Source of the DNA: a virus
Direction: 5' to 3' (one strand)
IMG/VR virus record: IMGVR_UViG_3300021509_000046
Coordinates: 1 to 28,278 of that record
Length of the DNA: 28,278 bases
A model generated the notes under the pieces. The model was not told the DNA's origin, did no database searches, and worked only from the letters and a program-made list of their open reading frames with translations. The position numbers were made by a program, and so were the translations under genes. Of the stretch, positions 1 to 6,676 are shown one piece after another. Within the stretch, counting starts at the first letter, position 1. Every line of letters starts with the position of its first letter.

Positions 1-24
1 CCACCGCTGAGGGTCGCCGTCGCT

Positions 25-549
25 ATGACTCAAACGTTCAACGATGATGTTTTCAGAGTTGAGTTATTGAAGATGATATGTCAATTTCCTCTTGATCAAA
101 TACTTTCTCATCCGAAAGTAGACGATGCCTATCGACGGTATACTTGGAAGCAAGAGAGGTCTATAGATTTCTTACAAGAGAACTTGGTTCTCTATGAAGA
201 CAAAGGTGTCCTGGTGGGGATATGTTCCTTTGTTGGTTACAAGTTTTCCTCTCGGTACGCCGCTTTCTTAGTCCAACCAGATTTGGACTTTTTGATCCAT
301 ATTCGCAGTATTCCTCCTTGGGACTCACCTACAGTTAGTCTGTCAATCTCTTATAACCCGTGGAAGGAGTTTACTAGTGTAATACCTTTACATGAGGTCC
401 TTTGTGATGTTTACGATGGCGACTCGGGAGGACACGTCCGTGTTGCTGCTGCGGTTCTACCTAATGCCCAAGCTGCTATGGAATTAGCACGAAAGTTAGC
501 TCAAGTTGTATGCGTACGTCTTGCTGCTGTACGTGAAAAAGTCACTTGA
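25..549 (+). CDS. Hypothetical protein, possibly 5'-truncated
   Basis: The 174-residue product matches no family I recognise. It is soluble-looking and mixed alpha/beta, with no signal peptide or membrane segment. It ends in an Ala-rich helix (about residues 140-170, NAQAAMELARKLAQVV). The frame stays open to the left edge of the window, so the gene may begin upstream. The ATG at 25 has a plausible Shine-Dalgarno element (TGAGGGT at 8-14, 10 bases before it), so I kept it as the start. The gene is followed directly by a hairpin terminator, which suggests it closes an operon lying mostly to the left. Codon use resembles the rest of the window. The reading frame is well supported; no function is assigned. 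Confidence 0.7.
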   Translation: MTQTFNDDVFRVELLKMICQFPLDQILSHPKVDDAYRRYTWKQERSIDFLQENLVLYEDKGVLVGICSFVGYKFSSRYAAFLVQPDLDFLIHIRSIPPWDSPTVSLSISYNPWKEFTSVIPLHEVLCDVYDGDSGGHVRVAAAVLPNAQAAMELARKLAQVVCVRLAAVREKVT

Positions 550-554
550 CTTTG

Positions 555-580
555 ACCCCCTTGTGGGGGTAAATTTTCTC
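555..580 (+). terminator. Rho-independent terminator candidate
   Basis: A perfect 6-bp GC-rich stem (ACCCCC at 555-560, GGGGGT at 565-570) with a TTGT loop is followed by an A/T stretch containing TTTTC. It lies 6 bases after the stop at 549 and before the strong ribosome site of the KH gene. The U-tract is imperfect, so efficiency is uncertain. Confidence 0.6.
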
Positions 581-621
581 TTGTTGAACGTTCAGTTCAG
601 TTTAGTTTAAGGAGGTAGGTT

Positions 622-888
622 ATGAGCAGCACCGATAAAGTGAAAGAGTTAACCGAACTAGTCACTCAACTAGTTAAAGCTTTGGTGGACGACCCAGATA
701 CCGTGACCGTTGAGACTTACAAGGGGGATTCAATCGTGTTGTTTACTGTTAAAGCTGACTCTCCTAAGACACTCTCGTTTCTGATTGGGAAGAAAGGAAG
801 TACGGTAACCGCAATGAGACATCTTGTTCGGTGCTTAGGAGCTCGGTTGGATCTTAAGACCGTCTTTGAAGTGTCCAGTCTTAAGTGA
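622..888 (+). CDS. KhpA-like KH-domain RNA-binding protein
   Basis: This 88-residue protein consists almost entirely of one type II KH fold. The N-terminal helix (LVTQLVKALVDDPDTV, residues 13-28) and the strands before the loop resemble bacterial KhpA/YlqC. The RNA-binding GxxG loop is GKKG at residues 56-59 in the context FLIGKKGSTVTAMRHLVR. KhpA proteins of about 75-80 residues bind single-stranded RNA and act as RNA chaperones in Gram-positive and other bacteria. The phage copy could act on phage or host transcripts, but its target is unknown. The ATG at 622 has an excellent Shine-Dalgarno (AAGGAGGT, 609-616). Its last 8 bases overlap the end of the convergent ligase gene. Family assignment rests on the GxxG loop, length and flanking pattern. 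Confidence 0.8.
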   Translation: MSSTDKVKELTELVTQLVKALVDDPDTVTVETYKGDSIVLFTVKADSPKTLSFLIGKKGSTVTAMRHLVRCLGARLDLKTVFEVSSLK

Positions 889-1879
889 TCTTATGAATTT
901 CAAGCATGTTGTAGCTTTTTGCTGTTTGTAGGATAGTTTTGATAGTGTTAACCGGGGCCGTGGTTTTGTTTTGTATTGTTGAGCTGTAAAGACGCACTCT
1001 TACTCTCTTTCCCGTGTTGTCTATGTAAACACTCACGTTGTAACAAGCTACCGCTACTACGTCGCCTTTGTTCAAGTAGAGTTCGGAGTTGTGACTTCTC
1101 CCTACTAGTTCGAGGTCCCCTTTCTCGTTTATAGCTCCTAGATCGTAGTTATAAACTCCTTTTGTCTTTGTAGGAATTCTGTTAATGACCTTGAGCGCAA
1201 ATTCTATGTATCGTTTAAACTTGATAAATGTTAAGTTATGTGCGTCTTGTTTAGTTGGTTTGAGTATTGCTCCTTCGAAGTGCCTGATTCGACAGAACTT
1301 GCGAACGCTCCTGTCGATCTCTGAGAGGGATCTTGCTCGCTCGTAAGGAACTCTATTTAGAGGCGTGTCTATAGGAGTTAGTTCTGAGGGAATAGGGAGC
1401 GATTTGAGTTCTTCCAACCGTTCTAGTGTAGTTTGGTGGGAGATATCCTTGTTATCTATGTAGAGACAGTCGAAGAGAGTTAGAACTGCGTGAACGTTAT
1501 TACGAGTTTTCCTTCTCCTGTGGATTAAACCAATGGTAATTCCTCGTGGTTGGTGTTTTTTGTTCACGTAAGTTTCTAGTTCGCCTTCCGCGACAAGGTC
1601 GTCACAAGGGAGTTTCTTTAGGGCTTCTATGATTGGATCTGGTAGTTGTAATGGATTACCTTGGTCACTGTACGCTTTGATAGAGTTACCTTCCTTACTG
1701 ATTTGGATGTAGAGACCGTCGTACTTAGGTTCAACGATGAAATCGGGCTGTGCTCCGTATTTTTTACGTATGAATGATAATAGTTCACGAGTGTTAACCT
1801 TCTTCACGTTAAAGATGAAAGCTACGTAGTCGTGTTGACGTCCGTTGAACTTTCCTGGTGTTATTTTTTTCGCTAACAT
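881..1879 (-). CDS. ATP-dependent DNA ligase (nucleotidyltransferase superfamily)
   Basis: The 332-residue product shows the ordered motifs of ATP-dependent polynucleotide ligases. Motif I is EPKYDG with the adenylated Lys at residue 52. A VAEGELE acidic motif lies near residues 96-102, a LTLFDCLYID strand near 133-142, motif IV is FEGAILKP and motif V is FIKFKR. The C-terminal third, with a DLELVGR stretch and many beta strands, fits an OB domain. These enzymes seal nicks through a Lys-AMP intermediate. The usual Arg after KxDG is Tyr here (KYDGLY), a small departure. DNA ligase is more likely than RNA ligase because of the OB-like tail, but this is not proven. The ATG at 1879 is preceded on the minus strand by GGGGGAAG. 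It is one of only two minus-strand genes here and diverges from the glycosyltransferase genes. Confidence 0.85.
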   Translation of the reverse strand: MLAKKITPGKFNGRQHDYVAFIFNVKKVNTRELLSFIRKKYGAQPDFIVEPKYDGLYIQISKEGNSIKAYSDQGNPLQLPDPIIEALKKLPCDDLVAEGELETYVNKKHQPRGITIGLIHRRRKTRNNVHAVLTLFDCLYIDNKDISHQTTLERLEELKSLPIPSELTPIDTPLNRVPYERARSLSEIDRSVRKFCRIRHFEGAILKPTKQDAHNLTFIKFKRYIEFALKVINRIPTKTKGVYNYDLGAINEKGDLELVGRSHNSELYLNKGDVVAVACYNVSVYIDNTGKRVRVRLYSSTIQNKTTAPVNTIKTILQTAKSYNMLEIHKIT

Positions 1880-1950
1880 TGAGCTTCCCCCGATTGGTGT
1901 TCTTAGTTGAGGTTAACCTTTTTTTCTGTTAGAGGCAAGTGAGGTTTGTT

Positions 1951-2730
1951 ATGGATAGAACAATCTCTATAGTAATTGGTTATGAACATCATGAGCGGCG
2001 CCTCCCTTTACTTCTCAAGTGTCTTTCCTCTCTCCAAGATGTTGAACAAGTTTGTATTGTTGAATCCGGCCCGTTTAAGGCTCTGACTCGCGAAACGTTG
2101 ACACCTGTTTTGGACGAAAACACTGAGTTGAAGTACTTGAAAATTTACACGTCGACTCCGTACAATAGGGCTTGGAATTTCAATATCGGCGTACGCCACC
2201 TCTCAACTTGTGAGATAGTGGTTCTAATTGACGCAGATTTGGTCTTTCCTCCCGATTTTTCGCGTATTGTACGTGAACACGTTACTTCCAAAGACTACGT
2301 TGGTCCTGCTTGGAATTGTATTGTATACTTGAATGAAAGAGACACTCTTCGGTCGCTCTCGCTTCCAAGATATGAGGTAGAAATCACGTCTCCGTCTCGA
2401 ACTTGTCGCCCTTCTAAGGCAGGAGCTGCTGGTGGTGCTTTCGTGTGTTATCGGGATACTTATTTTGATTTTCGTGGCATGGACGAGAGGTTCTTTGGAA
2501 GGACAAGTGAAGACAACGCTCATTGGGCCAAGTTAGAGGCGTTAGGTTACAAGATGAGACCTCTTCCCGTTACTCTTTACCACTTATATCACCCCATCAA
2601 TCCTACGATTGCATCAAATCGTAGCGAAGTTTTTGATATGTTGGGTTGGTCTAAGGAGAGATGGTTAGAGGAGATGAATTCTAGTAACAATTGGGGGTCG
2701 ATTGATGGCTTCATTGTCAAACCTATCTAA
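1951..2730 (+). CDS. GT-A (GT2/GT27-like) glycosyltransferase
   Basis: The protein begins with a GT-A Rossmann-like strand (TISIVIGYEHHERR) and has the metal and nucleotide-sugar motif LIDADLVFPPDF, with DAD at about residues 94-96. The second half contains GAAGGAFVCYRD and a SEDNAHWAKLEALGYKM segment. Acceptor-side ED segments of this kind occur in Glyco_transf_7C/GT27-type domains. It should move a sugar from a nucleotide donor to an unknown acceptor. I start at the ATG at 1951 because GAGG at 1941-1944 is 6 bases upstream. A GTG at 1939 is in frame but has a poorly spaced ribosome site. It has no membrane helix. It overlaps the next glycosyltransferase by 26 bases, so the two are probably translated together. 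Confidence 0.85.
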   Translation: MDRTISIVIGYEHHERRLPLLLKCLSSLQDVEQVCIVESGPFKALTRETLTPVLDENTELKYLKIYTSTPYNRAWNFNIGVRHLSTCEIVVLIDADLVFPPDFSRIVREHVTSKDYVGPAWNCIVYLNERDTLRSLSLPRYEVEITSPSRTCRPSKAGAAGGAFVCYRDTYFDFRGMDERFFGRTSEDNAHWAKLEALGYKMRPLPVTLYHLYHPINPTIASNRSEVFDMLGWSKERWLEEMNSSNNWGSIDGFIVKPI

Positions 2731-3520
2731 GACTTGTTACTTATTTTGGCTGGTAAAGGGAGATGTGCCTTTGTATGTTACTGTAAGTGTGTCTTCTTTA
2801 TGCACGGTAGCCGGCTTTGACGAAGTAATAATGTGTTTAGACGTTTCTGAGGTAGACATGTCATTCGAGTTTGTTCGAGAGACTTACTTCCCAGAGGTGA
2901 CCCAAGTTGTAACTCCTCAGGAATTCTTTGAAAGAGAAGCTCTCTCTATCTATTCGAATCTGCACGGCCGTTATGCAGTGGTTAATAAAGCTGACTTTTT
3001 CCGAATTTATGCCTTGCATCGGTTCGGGGGTTTTTATTGTGACGCGGATACACTTGCTCTTCGCCCGTTTCAGTCTCTTGTTACTGGTTCTTCCTACATT
3101 TCTTCTGAGGACGGTACTCACTTAAGTAACGGGATCCTTTTTGCGGAGAAGGGTCATAAAGCTTTAAAGTTCATGTACGAAAATTTCACGAGCCGTTGGC
3201 AACCTAATACCTTTAACTTAGTGGGGTCTCAGTGGTTCACCGAGTTAAAAGAGTACTTTCTAGTTGACTGGAATAGGAACCATCATTATCTCATTAGTTG
3301 GCAGGAGTGGAAGAAGTTGTTTTATCCTTTCTCCGGAGAAGTTGAGGATTTGTTTGCGCAGGAAGTGTTCTCTGTTCACTTGTGGGGTACTACTCTACGT
3401 CGGAATAACTTTTACCTCTCTCCGGATTATGTACGTGAGCGCCCCTCGACTCTTTTTTCGAAAGTCGTGCGATTTCTTTCGCAGAAAGGTTCTATAGTTT
3501 GTGAGGAGTTGTGCCGATGA
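2705..3520 (+). CDS. GT32-like glycosyltransferase with DXD motif
   Basis: The centre of this 271-residue protein is KADFFRIYALHRFGGFYCDAD, the signature of the Gly_transf_sug (OCH1/GT32) family: R..L...GG.Y.D.D. DAD lies at about residues 113-115 and should bind Mn2+ and the sugar nucleotide. Downstream SNGILFAEKGH and HLWG segments also fit that family. Bacterial relatives build capsule and surface glycans or glycosylate proteins. The ATG at 2705 lies inside the end of the preceding gene, with GGGGG at 2694-2698 as its ribosome site. The TTG at 2702 is an in-frame alternative one codon earlier. It ends in a 4-base ATGA overlap with the following methyltransferase-like gene. Donor and acceptor are unknown. 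Confidence 0.82.
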   Translation: MASLSNLSKTCYLFWLVKGDVPLYVTVSVSSLCTVAGFDEVIMCLDVSEVDMSFEFVRETYFPEVTQVVTPQEFFEREALSIYSNLHGRYAVVNKADFFRIYALHRFGGFYCDADTLALRPFQSLVTGSSYISSEDGTHLSNGILFAEKGHKALKFMYENFTSRWQPNTFNLVGSQWFTELKEYFLVDWNRNHHYLISWQEWKKLFYPFSGEVEDLFAQEVFSVHLWGTTLRRNNFYLSPDYVRERPSTLFSKVVRFLSQKGSIVCEELCR

Positions 3521-4047
3521 GCGTTCTTGAGCGATTGACCTCGGATAACCGACTCTTTGGTATTCCAATTCAACACTCATTCGCGTCTCTTTATATTTTG
3601 GACTTGATTTTTGACCGGTTCGATTTCGCTCAGGTTGTTGAGTTGGGTACGTACAGAGGTGCTCTTTCGACTTTTTTGTGGTTAGAATGTCAAGTTCGTG
3701 ATCGTCGTTTCTTATCGGTTGATCGTGCTGATAAGAGGGCTTCGCATCTGTTCCCTTTCTTGAGAGGCGATATTTTTGAATGTCAACGAACCAAGTTGAG
3801 AATTTTTGAGTTTTTAGATCGAGCACCTTCTTTCTTATATTGCGACAACGGGAATAAACCTCGTGAGATTCAAGTTTATGCCCCTGTCCTTCCTTCAGGA
3901 AGTGTGCTCGGCGTGCACGATTGGGGCACAGAAATTTCTGAGAAAGATGTTTCGTTCTTGGCTGACTTGAGTTTTCGCCCAATTGATGACATAAATTGTT
4001 TGAGTGCGGAACTCCATACGTTACAGCAGTTTTGGGTTCGGAAGTGA
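3517..4047 (+). CDS. Class I SAM-dependent methyltransferase-like protein (CmcI/Methyltransf_24 type)
   Basis: Motif I appears as VVELGTYRGALSTFLW, which matches the ExGxxxGxS pattern of CmcI-like and Methyltransf_24 enzymes. SVDRADKRA follows as the ribose-binding acidic strand. A third motif, PSFLYCDNGNKPREI then LPSGSVLGVHDWGTE, fits the DG.H...V..DL..W..L..GG...HD layout of that group, although the usual DGxH is DNGN here. These enzymes methylate small molecules or sugars, often next to glycosyltransferases as seen here. The ATG at 3517 has GAGGAG (3503-3508) 8 bases upstream and shares ATGA with the previous stop. A GTG at 3511 is too close to that site. Substrate is unknown, and an inactive relative cannot be excluded. 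Confidence 0.72.
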   Translation: MSVLERLTSDNRLFGIPIQHSFASLYILDLIFDRFDFAQVVELGTYRGALSTFLWLECQVRDRRFLSVDRADKRASHLFPFLRGDIFECQRTKLRIFEFLDRAPSFLYCDNGNKPREIQVYAPVLPSGSVLGVHDWGTEISEKDVSFLADLSFRPIDDINCLSAELHTLQQFWVRK

Positions 4048-4307
4048 TGTCTCCCGAGTTTGTTCATGACTTTCGGAATGGGATCTGTTGTATTGCTGGG
4101 ATAATCCTTAAGATTAACCGTAAGCAGGAGAGTATCCTCGCCGCACAAGAAGAGTTGTCCCAGTTGTTTTGCGAGCTACGGTTTCAGTTACTCCGAGTTC
4201 TTTCGGCTTTGGAGCGCTCTGTTAACGATTTTGGAGAGGTACAAGGAGGACAAGATGCCATCGAGCAATCCGTTCGCCATCTCGAAGATTTTAAAGGAAG
4301 TCCTTGA
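4047..4307 (+). CDS. Small helical protein resembling a histidine-kinase DHp (phosphoacceptor) hairpin
   Basis: This 86-residue product starts at the ATG at 4047, overlapping the preceding TGA by one base. Residues 4-21 read EFVHDFRNGICCIAGIIL. This resembles the H-box of sensor kinases, where H-D/E-x-x-N is followed by an amphipathic helix, so His7 would be the phosphoacceptor. A second long helix follows (ELRFQLLRVLSALERSV), giving the helix-turn-helix hairpin expected of a DHp domain. There is no ATP-binding CA domain, so it could only accept or relay phosphate, in the manner of Spo0B or Hpt proteins. A response regulator is encoded at 11384-12277. The resemblance is short and by eye, so a plain helical protein remains possible. 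Its 3' end overlaps the next gene by 53 bases. Confidence 0.5.
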   Translation: MSPEFVHDFRNGICCIAGIILKINRKQESILAAQEELSQLFCELRFQLLRVLSALERSVNDFGEVQGGQDAIEQSVRHLEDFKGSP

Positions 4308-4824
4308 TTTAAACCCTCAGAGTGTTTTGGATATTGGTCCAGGTTTTGGAAAGTGGGGCGTTCTTCTTCGAGAGTACTTAGATGTTTGGAATTGGAGAGT
4401 GTTCCCTCCCGAATGGAAAGTTCGGATTGATTGTATTGAGGCTTACCCTAAGTACATTTCCCCTTTGCACGAGTACGTTTACAACAAAGTGATAGTTCAG
4501 GATGTTCGTACTGTCTCTTGGGAGTCTTTCCCTACTTATGATCTCATATGTTTGTTCGATGTGATTGAACACATGAGCAAACTCGAGGGTTACGATCTGT
4601 TGCACGCTTTGCTTCAAAAGGCTACCAAAGCCGTGTTCGTTTCGACGCCGTTACCAGAGGATTTCTCTTCCTTTCCTCATGGAAGGTGGGAAGATGATTA
4701 TGAAGGTCATAAGGAGGCTTGGTCCCCGATAGAGTTTGTTGAGAATTTTGGTGCTGAGATAGTGATGTGCGATGGTGGTAAGAGGGGGTTCCGGACTTTT
4801 CTCGCGAAGATCAGAATACGATAG
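4255..4824 (+). CDS. Class I SAM-dependent methyltransferase
   Basis: The 189-residue protein has SVLDIGPGFGKWGVLLREYL as motif I (DxGxGxGxxG), an acidic IDCIEAYPKY strand as motif II, and YDLICLFDVIEHM as motif IV (D.I...DVIEH), the pattern of Methyltransf_11/23-type enzymes. FVSTPLPED follows as the post-catalytic strand. It probably methylates a small molecule or sugar. The second half of the window's glycosyltransferase neighbourhood begins just after it. The ATG at 4255 is chosen because AAGGAGG (4243-4249) is 5 bases upstream. A longer in-frame TTG start at 4231 would place that site inside the gene. It begins within the preceding gene, so translational coupling is likely. A separate gene begins 10 bases after its stop. 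Confidence 0.8.
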   Translation: MPSSNPFAISKILKEVLDLNPQSVLDIGPGFGKWGVLLREYLDVWNWRVFPPEWKVRIDCIEAYPKYISPLHEYVYNKVIVQDVRTVSWESFPTYDLICLFDVIEHMSKLEGYDLLHALLQKATKAVFVSTPLPEDFSSFPHGRWEDDYEGHKEAWSPIEFVENFGAEIVMCDGGKRGFRTFLAKIRIR

Positions 4825-4834
4825 GGGGTTTTTT

Positions 4835-5974
4835 ATGGAACTTGTAGAGTTTAAGGGCCGCAAAGGAATTTGGATTACATACAAGGGCCGCAAGATCTTT
4901 ATCCCTGAGGAGAGAATTCATCAACGTGAGTTGGGCTCACGTTCCCGTCTCGATCCGAAGATGAAAGTCCTCGGGGGTATTACTCTAGCAACTCTAGCCG
5001 CTTACTTTTTAAAACCAGGTACTCCTATTTCCGAGCTTTTTCGCAACAAGCGGTTTGTTGTGATCGCTAAACACCCAAACCCTACCCCCTCGATGAGAGA
5101 GAAGTTCTATGATATGATTACATCAGCTATAATGGGAATGCGAGTAGTTCGACCTAAGGCAGGGGCTAAACTTCCTAAGACAACCGGCGTTGTTCATACC
5201 TGGTCGAAAGAAGCCTTTAAGATGAAGCTCCCTAAAATTCAGGACTACGACCTAATGTCTGCCATTGATGATAAAGCGGTATTTCCGAAGTTGTTCAAAG
5301 ATGACCCTAAAATAGTTCCTCAGACTTTCTTGCTCCGCGAATTTCATAGTCTTGAATCCGCGCGCGATGCATTTCAACGCGCCGGGAAGGGTTTTGTAAT
5401 TAAACCACGTATTGGTTCTCTCTCGAAAGAACTCCCTACTCATGAGTGGAGTAACGAGCGGTTGATGAAGTACATTGAACAGCACGGTGGCCCTAATCAC
5501 GTGATCATACAGGAGATGTTGCCTTTTAAGAACGAGTTTCGTGTTCACTACGTAAATGGGAAAGTTTACTCTATCACACACCGCCGTTTTCCTGACCCTT
5601 TTCGTAAAATTTACAACAAAATCTTTTACCGATTTGGGATGGAGGGTGGTTCCTCTATTCCGGTACTTAACCCCGCGAAACGCAAACGACTCAAAGAGTT
5701 TGTGACTCAGGCTATGAAGCCGTATGAGAAGAATGCCCATGTTGGGTTTGACATAGTTGAATTACCCGACGGTTCCTTCCGGTTTATTGAAGGAAACCCC
5801 GTTCCGGGTAGCTTAATGAACCCTGTTATTGCCAGAAAGTTACACAAAACTGTTACTGGTGTGTGGACTAATGATTTGCGCGCTGTTGCTTTAGCTGGTG
5901 GTGCAGCTGGTTTATGGTGGGCAGGTGAAGGAGTCTCTGAAGTACGAAAAAAGGAGAAGCAACTGTGGGCGTAG
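4835..5974 (+). CDS. ATP-grasp carboxylate-amine ligase-like protein
   Basis: A 379-residue protein. The ATP-grasp core occupies about residues 140-335: Lys190 in GKGFVIKPRIGS, the hinge and acidic strand VIIQEMLPF (224-231), FRVHYVNGKVYSITHRR (235-251), and the metal-binding end VGFDIVELPDGSFRFIEGNP with Asp306, Glu319 and Asn321. ATP-grasp enzymes join a carboxylate to an amine or thiol through an acylphosphate. The N-terminus carries GIWITYKGRKIFIPEE (residues 11-26), a motif echoed in the zincin at 8084. A hydrophobic stretch follows (VLGGITLATLAAYFL) and another lies near the C-terminus (AVALAGGAAGLWWAG), so membrane association is possible. The ATG at 4835 follows AGGGGGT. The gene overlaps the AdoMetDC gene by 10 bases, which hints that an amine product may be its substrate. 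Confidence 0.82.
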   Translation: MELVEFKGRKGIWITYKGRKIFIPEERIHQRELGSRSRLDPKMKVLGGITLATLAAYFLKPGTPISELFRNKRFVVIAKHPNPTPSMREKFYDMITSAIMGMRVVRPKAGAKLPKTTGVVHTWSKEAFKMKLPKIQDYDLMSAIDDKAVFPKLFKDDPKIVPQTFLLREFHSLESARDAFQRAGKGFVIKPRIGSLSKELPTHEWSNERLMKYIEQHGGPNHVIIQEMLPFKNEFRVHYVNGKVYSITHRRFPDPFRKIYNKIFYRFGMEGGSSIPVLNPAKRKRLKEFVTQAMKPYEKNAHVGFDIVELPDGSFRFIEGNPVPGSLMNPVIARKLHKTVTGVWTNDLRAVALAGGAAGLWWAGEGVSEVRKKEKQLWA

Positions 5975-6348
5975 GAAAACACGTGTTAATTGACGTGTTT
6001 GAGGTGCCTTTTGAAGTTTTAGACAATGAAAAGCTAATCCTCCAGTGTTTGATTCAGGCCGCTAGTAAGGCAGGTGCGACCATACTTCATTCGTATGCTC
6101 ATCATTTCGAACCTCAAGGAGTAAGTTGTGTAGTTGTGATTTCTGAGTCCCATTTTTCTGTTCACACTTGGCCCGAGCGACTTTACGCTGCCGTTGATTT
6201 GTTCACTTGCGGTGATTCTGTTGATTTAGGTATGGCAACTCAGGAGATCCTTCAGTTTCTTGGAGGAGACCCTAAAGTTTTGGTTTTGGAGAGGGGTGAT
6301 ATACATGATCGCCGATTGGGGACTTCACCTGATTTTAGATTTGTATGA
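5965..6348 (+). CDS. speD: S-adenosylmethionine decarboxylase proenzyme (class 1B)
   Basis: This is a full-length 127-residue prokaryotic AdoMetDC. It contains ISESHFSVHTWPE and AAVDLFTCG. By alignment with the Thermotoga maritima enzyme, cleavage would fall between Glu61 and Ser62 and turn Ser62 into the pyruvoyl group. Ser54 and His67 are the processing residues, Cys82 the proton donor, and Trp69 and Glu71 substrate contacts. The whole set is present, so the enzyme looks active. It makes decarboxylated SAM, the aminopropyl donor for spermidine. No spermidine synthase is seen in the window. The start is GTG at 5965, with AAGGAG (5951-5956) 8 bases before it and a 10-base overlap with the ATP-grasp gene. 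It overlaps the following paralogue by 44 bases. Confidence 0.93.
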   Translation: MGVGKHVLIDVFEVPFEVLDNEKLILQCLIQAASKAGATILHSYAHHFEPQGVSCVVVISESHFSVHTWPERLYAAVDLFTCGDSVDLGMATQEILQFLGGDPKVLVLERGDIHDRRLGTSPDFRFV

Positions 6349-6676
6349 TTGTGATGAATTTCTCATTTCTAGTAAGAGTAAGCTCAGGGAGTTCGTACTT
6401 GAACTCTGTGACATTCTTGACGTAAAGAGGTACGGCGACCCTGTAATCGAGTGGTTCGGTAACGGCCCCGCTGAAGGCTACACTCTCGTACAACTGATAG
6501 AGACGTCTTTAGTATCGGGGCATTTTGCTCCTTCTAGTCGAACCGCTTACATCGATGTATTTAGCTGTAAGTTTTTTGACCCAATTAAAGTTCAGGAGTA
6601 CATTAGAGGTTTCTTTAAGGCTAAGAAGGTTGATTCTACCCTTCTTGAAAGGGGGTCGAAGTTACGTGAAGTATAA
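6305..6676 (+). CDS. Diverged AdoMetDC-family (SpeD-like) pyruvoyl enzyme
   Basis: A second SpeD-fold protein of 123 residues lies directly after the first. It has the family's N-terminal strand (LHLILDLYDCD) and the core SLVSGHFAPSSRTAYIDVF followed by SCK. Aligned to the upstream copy, the pyruvoyl Ser is Ser68, the processing His is His73 and the proton-donor Cys is Cys88, so self-cleavage and decarboxylation look possible. The cleavage-site Glu is Thr67, the processing Ser is Thr60, and WPE after the His is APS, so the residues expected to hold the adenosine part are gone. The substrate may therefore differ from SAM; some SpeD homologues, including phage ones, decarboxylate arginine or ornithine. 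The ATG at 6305 has GAGGGGT (6291-6297) upstream. Alternatively it forms a heteromer with the first copy. Confidence 0.85.
   Translation: MIADWGLHLILDLYDCDEFLISSKSKLREFVLELCDILDVKRYGDPVIEWFGNGPAEGYTLVQLIETSLVSGHFAPSSRTAYIDVFSCKFFDPIKVQEYIRGFFKAKKVDSTLLERGSKLREV

Noticed and set aside
1910-1919. AGGTTAACCT palindrome in the ligase/GT divergent region
   Set aside because: A single 10-base palindrome is too short to call an operator, and no clear -35/-10 pair surrounds it.
3395-3982. Long minus-strand frame opposite the GT32 and methyltransferase genes
   Set aside because: The plus-strand frames carry clear motifs and coupled starts. The minus frame is basic and featureless.
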